NCBI RefSeq assembly: GCF_017310035.1
Contig: NZ_CP022296.1
Span: 4,464,001-4,528,000 of the forward strand
Reading direction: 5' to 3'
DNA from: Nocardioides sp. S5
GTDB lineage: Bacteria > Actinomycetota > Actinomycetes > Propionibacteriales > Nocardioidaceae
DNA length: 64,000 nt
The notes under the pieces are model-generated. The model saw only the letters and a list, made by a program, of their open reading frames with translations, was not told the origin of the DNA and did not search any database. The number at the start of each line of letters is the position of its first letter. Position 1 is the stretch's first letter. The translations under genes were made by a program, and so were the position numbers. Below are positions 57,683 to 64,000 of the stretch, one piece after another.

Positions 57683-59368
57683 TTAACGGCGCAGGGCGCG
57701 GCAGGCGTCCGGCACGGGCTGGCCGCCGGTCTCGGTGCAGCCGTCGAACGCCTTCAGCCGCGCCATCAGCTCCGCGACCTCGGCCTGCCGGCGCGGGCTG
57801 GTGAAGGCGTTGCGGCGCTCGTAACGGTCGCGGGCGTAGGAGTAGTACTCATAACCCCACCTCACCTTGTCCCGGCGGGGGTCGAGGTCGAAGCGCGCCA
57901 GCAGCGCGGAGCGGCTGCGCACGGCGGTGAAGGACGGGATCCGGTCGAGCTCGGTGCCGCTGAAGGCGGCGTCGGGGTCGGAGCCGGTCAGCGTCTGCTG
58001 GGTGTGCTCGAGGAAGGCGAAGCGGTGGCGCACCAGCCGCGGCTGCGACAGCGTCGGCACCAGTGAGACCCCGCTGCGCAGCGGCGCGGGCGCGAGGCCG
58101 GCGAGCTCCTCGAAGGTCGGCGCGAGGTCGATGTTGCTGGTGACCTCGCCGCGCTTGCCGGGCACGACGCCCGGGCCGGTGACGAGCAGCGGCACCCGGA
58201 CGTCGGTGTCGTACGGCGTCCCCTTGCCGCGGCCCATGCCCTGCTGGCCGAGGTGGAAGCCGTTGTCGGAGGTGAGCACGACGTAGGTGTTCGGGCCGAC
58301 CGAGCGCAGGATCCGGCTCACCAGCCGGTCGGCGGAGCGGACCATGCGTGCGCGGTCGCGCAGGTCGCGGACCGCGACGGGCGCCGGGAGCGTCCGGGTG
58401 GTGTTCCACGCGCGGGCTCGCTTGCCGTTGGCCAGGCGCGGCCGGTTGTCCTTGCGCGGGTCGCCGAAGCCGGGGAGGTCGGCGGTGGTGAGCTTGCGGC
58501 ACGCGACCCGGCCGCAGCTGCGCGGGCCGGAGCGGTCGCGGAACATCGGCGGGAAGAGCGGGTCGTCGGCGTAGTGGCCCTGCTGGTTGACCCTGTTGTG
58601 CGGGGCGTAGAGCGCGACCTCGAGGAAGTAGGGCGCGTCCGACGCCTCGCCGGAGCGGAGGAAGTCCATCGCCAGGTCGCCGATGACGGTGCCGGCGTAG
58701 GCGCGGTCCTTGGTGGCGGCACTCGCGCTCGCGGGCGGCGCCGGGTGCTGGGTGAGCTGCAGCCGCTGGCCGGCGAGCGAGGTGCTGGCGAAGTCCCAGC
58801 CGTCGTAGGCCGAGCCGAAGACGGTGTTGAAGGTCGACCAGCCCGGCACCACGGGCGGCAGCGCGCGGCCGGGCGACCACTCGTACTCGTTGAGGAACTT
58901 GCCGACGAAGCCCGTGGTGTAGCCGGCCTCCTGGAGGCGCACGTTGAAGGCGCGCTCGGGGTTGCCGTTGACGTCGTAGGCCGACCAGCCGCCCAGCGTC
59001 GAGGTGCCCTGGTTGGAGGTGTTGGTGCGGACGCCGGTCTGGTGGGGGTACTGCCCGGTGAAGAAGCTCGAGCGCGAGACGCAGCACAGCGAGTCGGTGA
59101 CGAAGGAGTGCGGGTAGCTCGCGCCCGCCTTGCGCATCCGCTGCGCCGACCGCATCGTCTGCACGAGGTCGGTGGAGAAGTCGTCGAGCATCACGACCAC
59201 GATGTTGGGGCGCCTGGCCTGGCTCGCGGCCGGCCTCAGGTCGACCGACGCGCCGCTCGTCGTCGACGGCGGCACCGGTCCGTCCACCATGCCCGTGCCG
59301 CCCGGCGCGCCGCACGCGACCAGCGCGAGCAGGCACAGGCCTGCCAGTGCTCCCTTGAAGTGCCTCAC
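57683..59368 (-). CDS. Sulfatase, lipoprotein (Cys-type, formylglycine-dependent)
   Basis: The 561-residue enzyme has a lipoprotein signal (L-V-A-C-G, Cys19) and a sulfatase domain. Metal-binding M-L-D-D (60-63) is followed by the active-site sequence C-V-S-R-S-S-F-F-T-G (Cys96 becomes formylglycine, with Ser98/Arg99 of the C-x-S-R code). Further motifs are V-G-K-F-L-N-E-Y and T-S-D-N-G-F-H-L-G-Q-Q. It should hydrolyse sulfate esters outside the membrane and needs a formylglycine-generating enzyme, not seen here. The GTG start is preceded by GGGGGAG. The natural substrate is unknown. Confidence 0.9.
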   Translation of the reverse strand: MRHFKGALAGLCLLALVACGAPGGTGMVDGPVPPSTTSGASVDLRPAASQARRPNIVVVMLDDFSTDLVQTMRSAQRMRKAGASYPHSFVTDSLCCVSRSSFFTGQYPHQTGVRTNTSNQGTSTLGGWSAYDVNGNPERAFNVRLQEAGYTTGFVGKFLNEYEWSPGRALPPVVPGWSTFNTVFGSAYDGWDFASTSLAGQRLQLTQHPAPPASASAATKDRAYAGTVIGDLAMDFLRSGEASDAPYFLEVALYAPHNRVNQQGHYADDPLFPPMFRDRSGPRSCGRVACRKLTTADLPGFGDPRKDNRPRLANGKRARAWNTTRTLPAPVAVRDLRDRARMVRSADRLVSRILRSVGPNTYVVLTSDNGFHLGQQGMGRGKGTPYDTDVRVPLLVTGPGVVPGKRGEVTSNIDLAPTFEELAGLAPAPLRSGVSLVPTLSQPRLVRHRFAFLEHTQQTLTGSDPDAAFSGTELDRIPSFTAVRSRSALLARFDLDPRRDKVRWGYEYYSYARDRYERRNAFTSPRRQAEVAELMARLKAFDGCTETGGQPVPDACRALRR

Positions 59369-59510
59369 GTCTCCCCCGTCGCGTACTGAGCCGGCCCCGC
59401 GGGAGCCGACTACCCAGAGTGACGTCGTGGGTCCCCGGTTGGTTGCCTCACACGCCGGACCAAAGTCTCTGCGACGCCCCGACTTCAGGTGGAGGGGGCG
59501 GCCCGAGCTC

Positions 59511-59577
59511 CGGTATCTGGGGATGTTCTGGTGGGTGGTTCGGCCAGCTCACCCCCCATTTCGTCCCCAGATACCCC
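59511..59577. repeat. Long hairpin (TCTGGGGACGTTC class), copy 2
   Basis: GGTATCTGGGGA (59512-59523) and TCCCCAGATACC (59564-59575) pair perfectly, enclosing TGGTGGGTGG and CACCCCCCA. It resembles 38262-38321. It lies between the sulfatase start and the stop of the PhzE-type gene, where it may end transcription of the latter. Confidence 0.75.
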
Positions 59578-59612
59578 GGGCGCGGGCTCGGCGAGTGGGG
59601 ACGAGGGCCCGG

Positions 59613-61526
59613 TCAGGTCAGGAGGTCGCGCACCGCGGCGTGCAGCAGGTCGTAGCCGTTCTCGGTGAGGATCGACTCGGCGTGGAACTGGATGCCGCGG
59701 AAGTGCGGGCCGACGACCGCGTGGATGTCGCCGGTGGCCTCGTCGGCCTCGACGCGTACGCCCTCGGGCAGGGACGCGCCGGTCGGCACCCGGCCGACGA
59801 AGGTGTTGTAGAACCCCACCCGCTCGGTGCGCCCGTCGAGGCGGACCGGCGACTGGGTGCCCTGGAAGACCACGTCCTTGTAGCCGAGGTCGAACCCGAG
59901 CCGCTCGCACAGCGTCTGGTGGCCCAGGCAGACCGCGAGGAACGGCTGCCCGGAGGCGAGCAGGTCGTCGACGGCACGGCGGAACGACGCGATCTTGGGG
60001 TGCTCGCCCTCGCGCGGGTCGCCCGGCCCGGGGCCGACGATCACCAGGTCGGCGCCGTCGAAGGCGCCGGCCGCGTAGTCCTCGTGGCGCACCACGCGCG
60101 AGGTCATGCCGAAGACACCGAGGACGTGGACGAGCATGTTCACGAAGTCGTCCTCGCCGTGGAGGATCACCGCGCTCTTCCCGGCCAGGCCCGGGTCGGC
60201 GGGCTCGCCGGCCTGGTCGGTCAGCCAGAACCGCGAGAGCCGCTGGTTGCGCGACCCCAGGGCCAGCACGACGTCCTCGTCGCGCGCCAGCTCGGCGATG
60301 TCGGTGCCGTCGGACGTCGCCCGCGGCGCCAGGCCGAAGGCGCTGAGGATGCCGCCCGCCTTGGCGCGGGTCTCGGCCACCTCGTAGGCGGCCTCGGAGT
60401 CGCGCACGAGCGTGGCGCCCGCCGTCACCTTGAGCTCCCCGGACGGCGAGACGTCCGCGGTGCGGATGAGGATCGGGCTGTCCATGGTGGGGGTGCCGTC
60501 GGGCCCCCGACCGAAGAGCGCGAGCGCAGCGCCGTAGTAGCCGCGACCCTCGGGCTCGTAGTCGGCGATCAGCCGGCAGGCGTTCTCGACGGGCGCACCG
60601 GTCACCGTGGCGGCGTACATCGTGTCGCGCAGGATCTCGCGGTGGTCTCGCTCGGAGCGGCCGGCGAGGAGGTACTCGGTGTGGATCAGGTGGGTCATCG
60701 GCTTGAGGAAGGGCCCGAGGACCTGTCCGCCCTCGTGGCAGATGTCGCACATCATCTTCAGCTCTTCGTCGACGACCATGAAGAGCTCGAAGACCTCCTT
60801 CTCGTCGGCGAGGAAGTCGAGCAGCCGGTCCTTGACCTCGCGCTCGTCGCCCTCGGGCGCGGCGACCCGGAAGGTCCCCGAGATCGGGTTCATCCGTACG
60901 TCGCCCTGCCGCACCGAGACGTGCCGCTCGGGGCTCGCGCCGATGAGGAACCGGTCGCCGGTGAAGAAGCAGAAGGTCCAGTAGGCGCCGCGCTCGCGCT
61001 CCATCAGCCGGCGCAGCACGGTGAGGGCGCGCGAGGCGTCCCAGTCGGCGACGACCGCGCGGTAGTGGCGCCCGATGACGAGGTTGGCGCCCTCGCCCTG
61101 TCCGATCTCGTCGCGGATGATCGCCTCGACGACCTCGCCGTAGTCGGCGTCGCTGGTGGTGAAGCCGCCGCGGTCGGCGAACTCGACCGGCACGTCGGGC
61201 AGCGCGGCCAGCAGGTCCTCGACCGCCACCTCGTGCTCGGCCTCGATGTCGACGACCGTCAGCGGGGCGCCGTCGTCGATGGCGGCGAAGCCGCGCTCGC
61301 GCACCTGGCGGAACGGCACCGCGACGAGGCGGTCGGCGCTGCGGCCGGGGTCCGGGACGCCCGTCTCGAGCGGGATGTCGAGCAGCGAGGCGACCTCGTG
61401 CGGCGTGCCGCCGATGAGCCCCGCGGTGGGCGCGGCCTTGCGCCGGATGACCGCCCACGCGCCGTACCCCTGGATCTGCTCCAGGAGGTCAGCCACGAGA
61501 GGCGAGCCGGGCGTGGTCTCGGTCAT
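59613..61526 (-). CDS. PhzE-type fused chorismate aminase / glutamine amidotransferase
   Basis: The 637-residue protein joins a TrpE-like chorismate domain to a TrpG-like amidotransferase domain. The first has P-I-S-G-T-F-R, F-M-V-V-D-E-E-L-K-M-M and T-V-T-G-A-P-V-E-N-A. The second has V-G-P-G-P-G-D-P-R-E-G, nucleophile Cys in A-V-C-L-G-H-Q, and F-H-A-E-S-I-L-T. Length and pattern match PhzE, which makes 2-amino-2-deoxyisochorismate for phenazines. No other phenazine gene is in the window, so it may serve another aminochorismate-derived product or tryptophan. TAGGGT lies 7 nt before the ATG (leaderless). Confidence 0.88.
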   Translation of the reverse strand: MTETTPGSPLVADLLEQIQGYGAWAVIRRKAAPTAGLIGGTPHEVASLLDIPLETGVPDPGRSADRLVAVPFRQVRERGFAAIDDGAPLTVVDIEAEHEVAVEDLLAALPDVPVEFADRGGFTTSDADYGEVVEAIIRDEIGQGEGANLVIGRHYRAVVADWDASRALTVLRRLMERERGAYWTFCFFTGDRFLIGASPERHVSVRQGDVRMNPISGTFRVAAPEGDEREVKDRLLDFLADEKEVFELFMVVDEELKMMCDICHEGGQVLGPFLKPMTHLIHTEYLLAGRSERDHREILRDTMYAATVTGAPVENACRLIADYEPEGRGYYGAALALFGRGPDGTPTMDSPILIRTADVSPSGELKVTAGATLVRDSEAAYEVAETRAKAGGILSAFGLAPRATSDGTDIAELARDEDVVLALGSRNQRLSRFWLTDQAGEPADPGLAGKSAVILHGEDDFVNMLVHVLGVFGMTSRVVRHEDYAAGAFDGADLVIVGPGPGDPREGEHPKIASFRRAVDDLLASGQPFLAVCLGHQTLCERLGFDLGYKDVVFQGTQSPVRLDGRTERVGFYNTFVGRVPTGASLPEGVRVEADEATGDIHAVVGPHFRGIQFHAESILTENGYDLLHAAVRDLLT

Positions 61527-61533
61527 GGGCGAA

Positions 61534-61539
61534 ACCCTA
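61534..61539 (-). promoter_or_regulatory. -10 hexamer TAGGGT (leaderless)
   Basis: TAGGGT ends 7 nt before the ATG of the PhzE-type gene at 61526. Confidence 0.5.
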
Positions 61540-61601
61540 CGGCGGGGCAAACCCGCCTCCGACGCCGTCCCAGTTCCAGGCTGTTCCTCGGTCGTCGCTG
61601 G

Positions 61602-62681
61602 TCAATCGAGCTGGGTGGCGATCCACTCCTGCAGCCCGGCGACCCCGTCGCGCAGGCTCCAGCGCGGCTCCCAGTCGAGGCGGCGCACCGTGTCCTCGAC
61701 CGTGCAGGACGCGTGCCGGACGTCGCCGTCGCGGTACTGGCCGGTGATGTGCGGCTCCGGCGCGGAGTGGTAGCGCGCGACCTCGCGGGCCAGGTCGCCG
61801 ATCGTCGTGCGGACGCCGCTGCCGATGTCGACGGTGCGCATGTGGTCGGCGGGCCGGCGGGAGATCGCCGCGACGAGCGCGCTGACGACGTCGTCGATGT
61901 AGACGAAGTCGCGGGTGATCTCGCCGTCCTCGTAGAGGGGGATCGACTGCCCCTCGCGCGCCAGGCGCGAGAAGAGCGACACGATCCCGGTGTAGGGGTT
62001 GGACAGCGACTGGCGCGGGCCGTAGACGTTCTGCAGGCGCAGCACCGACAGGCGGGTGTCGTGCGAGCCGGTCCACGCGGCCAGGATCTGCTCCTGGGCG
62101 AGCTTGGTGGCGCCGTAGACGTTGATCGGGTTCGGGTGGGTGCCGGCCACGGAGTTCGGCACGTGCGCCGCACCGTCGCCGTGGTCCCACGTCCCGGCCT
62201 CGAGCTGCGCGTGGGTGCGCAGGCCCGGCTGGAAGGTGGACCCGTCGGCGTTGCGCCACACGCCCTCGCCGTACACCGCGCGCGAGCTGGTCAGCACGAA
62301 GTGCCCGGGAACGTGGCCGGCGCGGGTGAGCGCGTCGAGGAGCTGGGTGGTGCCGACGACGTTGACCATGCCGTGGCGCGTGCTCTCCGACAGCGACTGG
62401 GCGGTGCCGGTCTCGGCGGCCAGGTGCACGACGGTGTCGGGACGCAGGTCCGCGACGACGGCGTCGAGGTCCTCGGCGCTCGTGACGTCGCCGATCCTCA
62501 GGTCGACGGAGTCGGGGAGGTCGGCCGGCGGCTGCGAGCCCGGGTGGACCTGCGGGTGCAGGTTGTCGAGGACGACCCACTGCTCGGCGGAGTCCGCGAG
62601 CTCGCGCGCCAGCGTCGTACCGATGAAGCCGGCGCCGCCGGTGACGAGGACGCGGCCGCCTGCCTGCGATGAAGAGGGCAT
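61602..62681 (-). CDS. NAD-dependent epimerase/dehydratase (extended SDR)
   Basis: The 359-residue enzyme has the nucleotide loop G-G-A-G-F-I-G (15-21), D-N-L-H after strand 2, S-S-R-A-V-Y-G, the catalytic Y-G-A-T-K and V-Y-G-P-R-Q. It belongs to the extended SDRs acting on nucleotide sugars; similarity in layout to dTDP-L-rhamnose 4-epimerase-like proteins is visible, but substrate is uncertain. The ATG at 62681 is preferred; an in-frame start seven codons earlier is possible. It is divergent from the EamA transporter gene. Confidence 0.9.
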   Translation of the reverse strand: MPSSSQAGGRVLVTGGAGFIGTTLARELADSAEQWVVLDNLHPQVHPGSQPPADLPDSVDLRIGDVTSAEDLDAVVADLRPDTVVHLAAETGTAQSLSESTRHGMVNVVGTTQLLDALTRAGHVPGHFVLTSSRAVYGEGVWRNADGSTFQPGLRTHAQLEAGTWDHGDGAAHVPNSVAGTHPNPINVYGATKLAQEQILAAWTGSHDTRLSVLRLQNVYGPRQSLSNPYTGIVSLFSRLAREGQSIPLYEDGEITRDFVYIDDVVSALVAAISRRPADHMRTVDIGSGVRTTIGDLAREVARYHSAPEPHITGQYRDGDVRHASCTVEDTVRRLDWEPRWSLRDGVAGLQEWIATQLD

Positions 62682-62752
62682 GGAGGCCAGCCTAGGAGCC
62701 ACGGGCCGAAACCCGGATGTCAGCGTGCGCGAGCGGTGACAGACTCCGCCGC

Positions 62753-63691
62753 ATGAGTCCGGTGTCGCACACGCGCGGACTCGTCGAGGTCGCCGTCGCG
62801 AGCGTGCTGTGGGGCACCGGCGGCCTCGCGGTCCAGCTGGTCCGTGAGGTCGAGCCGATGTCGCCGGTGACGATCAGCGCGTGGCGGATGGCGCTGGCCG
62901 CCGCGGTCCTGCTCGTCGCCCTCGTGCTCCTGCGTCGCGGTGGCGAGCTGGTCGACCTCGCCCGCACGCAACCGGCGCGACTGCTCGCAGTCGGCGTCGG
63001 GACCGCGGCCTACCAGGGCTTCTACTTCGTCTCCGTCACCCAGGTCGGGGTCGCGGTCTCGACCGTCGTCAGCCTCGGCCTGGCCCCGGTCCTGCTGACC
63101 GTGGCCGAGGCGGTGCGGCACCGTCGGGCCCCCGCGACCGGCCGGCTGGTCGTGCTGGCGGCGGCTCTCGTCGGGCTGCTGCTCGTCAGCGTCGCGGGCC
63201 ACGCGTCCTCGACCGGACCCGATCCCCTGGCAGGCGTGCTGCTCGCGGTCGCGTCCGGGACGACGTACGCCCTGACGACGGTCGCCGGCGGCTCCATCAG
63301 CCGTACGTCGTCACCGCTGGCGCTGACCACCGGCATGACGCTCGTCGGGGCCGCGGTCCTGCTGCCGTGCCTGGCGCTCGTCGACGGGCCGCGGACGACC
63401 GGGGACCCGGCAGCACTGGCGTGGCTGGCCTACCTCGGCGTGCTGACCATGGCGCTGGCCTACGTCCTGCTCTACTCCGGGCTGCGGGTCGTGGCGCCCA
63501 GCACCGCCGTGACCGCCAGCCTCGTCGAGCCCGTCACCGCCGCCGTGGTCGCGGCCGTCGTGCTCCAGGAGGCGCTCGGTCCGGCGGCCGTCGTCGGGAT
63601 CCTGCTCGTGCTCGGCGCGGTCGCCGGGCTGGGCCGTCCGAGCGCGGCCGCGGGCCCGGTGCTCCCCGAGCCACGGCCTACGGGTACTTGA
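62753..63691 (+). CDS. EamA-family (DMT) transporter
   Basis: The 312-residue protein has ten predicted membrane spans in two EamA repeats: first S-V-L-W-G-T-G-G-L-A, second G-V-L-L-A-V-A-S-G-T-T-Y-A-L. The E-P-V-T-A-A-V-V-A-A segment lies before the last helices, as in RhaT/YdcZ-type metabolite exporters. Substrate unknown. The ATG at 62753 starts just before the first helix; an upstream in-frame start is weaker. Its end overlaps the end of the convergent gene by 14 bp. Confidence 0.9.
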   Translation: MSPVSHTRGLVEVAVASVLWGTGGLAVQLVREVEPMSPVTISAWRMALAAAVLLVALVLLRRGGELVDLARTQPARLLAVGVGTAAYQGFYFVSVTQVGVAVSTVVSLGLAPVLLTVAEAVRHRRAPATGRLVVLAAALVGLLLVSVAGHASSTGPDPLAGVLLAVASGTTYALTTVAGGSISRTSSPLALTTGMTLVGAAVLLPCLALVDGPRTTGDPAALAWLAYLGVLTMALAYVLLYSGLRVVAPSTAVTASLVEPVTAAVVAAVVLQEALGPAAVVGILLVLGAVAGLGRPSAAAGPVLPEPRPTGT

Positions 63692-64000
63692 CCTCGACGG
63701 TCACCCAGTCGACCAGCATGCTGTGGCGGGTCCCGCCGGGCACCGCGTGCTGGGGCAGCACGTCCTTGTTGGACAGCCGCAGGTGGAAGGGGGCCGCGTT
63801 GCCCGGCACCCGGCGCGCGTCGGGGGTCGAGAGCAGCTCGTAGGCCCGGTTGCCCTGGGTGTCGTCGGCGCTGAAGAACACCGTGTCGCCGCCGATGGTG
63901 AAGTCGGCCGTGTAGTTCCACCAGGCGTGCCACGGCCGGGCGTCGGCCGCGAAGTGCTGGGTCACCGGCCAGAGCTCGGGCGCGCGGCCCGTGGCGGAGC
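63678..64000 (-). CDS. C-terminal part of an unknown protein (partial)
   Basis: The frame is open from the window edge to a stop at 63678, so at least 106 residues are present, without the start. The sequence is rich in Trp and beta-strand patterns (W-W-N-Y-T-A-D-F-T-I-G-G-D-T-V-F-F-S-A-D-D). It ends in a likely beta-sandwich (F-H-L-R-L-S-N-K-D-V-L and M-L-V-D-W-V-T-V-E-V-K-Y-P). I do not recognise the family. It overlaps the EamA gene tail-to-tail. Confidence 0.7.
   Translation of the reverse strand, partial: SATGRAPELWPVTQHFAADARPWHAWWNYTADFTIGGDTVFFSADDTQGNRAYELLSTPDARRVPGNAAPFHLRLSNKDVLPQHAVPGGTRHSMLVDWVTVEVKYP

Noticed and set aside
59613-61526. A phenazine biosynthesis cluster
   Set aside because: Only the PhzE-type gene is present; neighbours are a sulfatase and an epimerase.
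59130-62672. Very long open frame on the plus strand opposite the PhzE-type and epimerase genes
   Set aside because: Same shadow effect; catalytic motifs are all on the minus strand.

Overview
The window is high-GC actinobacterial DNA, most probably from Nocardioides or a close relative (Nocardioidaceae). This is an inference from several signs: very GC-rich codon thirds, GTG/ATG starts overlapping upstream stops, an IdeR/DtxR-type iron box, a mycothiol-type DinB enzyme, UdgX, and dispersed palindromes of the kind I associate with Nocardioides genomes. Many genes also have a TAnnnT -10 hexamer only 6-7 nt before the start codon, i.e. leaderless mRNAs. It reads as ordinary chromosome interrupted by two insertion sequences and one IS scar. 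No prophage, CRISPR array or plasmid functions were seen.

Layout. 1-2.1 kb: siderophore-iron ABC importer under an iron box. 2.3-9.2 kb: dcd, an SGNH hydrolase, tRNA-Gly(CCC), a C39-like secreted peptidase with a lipoprotein, a DUF2461 protein, an Rrf2 regulator and a TauE/SafE permease. 9.4-12.8 kb: a large acyl-CoA dehydrogenase, then an IS110-family element inserted in a dispersed palindrome. 12.9-16.2 kb: a translationally coupled ABC transporter/two-component operon. 16.2-19.6 kb: small membrane proteins, a mycothiol-dependent enzyme and a membrane-anchored propeller protein. 20-25.4 kb: fatty-acid desaturase plus its ferredoxin reductase, facing a PucR-type regulator, then an amidohydrolase. 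25.4-30.3 kb: two paralogous anchored proteins, a Ser/Thr kinase carrying a related outer domain, a divergent ECF sigma factor and an M1 lipoprotein peptidase. 30.3-37.5 kb: a one-chain carboxyltransferase, a small secreted protein and a 1642-residue SARP-nSTAND-propeller regulator. 37.6-38.3 kb: an IS30-like scar and a broken reductase.

38.3-42 kb: a 2-oxoacid dehydrogenase operon (E1-alpha, E1-beta, E2). 42.2-46.1 kb: Tat/Sec-secreted proteins with duplicated terminator hairpins, and a glutathionyl-hydroquinone-reductase-like enzyme. 46.2-47.5 kb: an IS30-family element with an N-terminal frameshift. 47.5-53.7 kb: ArsR/MFS pair, aminotransferase, VanZ-like protein, holin-like membrane protein, LMW phosphatase, fructosamine-kinase-like protein and UdgX. 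53.7-55.8 kb: an MprAB-like two-component system. 55.8-61.5 kb: pabB, pabA, a sulfatase and a PhzE-type chorismate enzyme. 61.6-64 kb: a sugar-nucleotide epimerase, an EamA transporter and a gene running off the end.

The most interesting signals are non-coding. The IS110 element has a 5' non-coding end carrying one 9-mer that matches its target palindrome and another that matches its own far end, in the order expected for a bridge RNA. A roughly 95-bp two-hairpin palindromic element occurs once between genes and once in frame inside pabB. Other short palindromes are scattered between genes.
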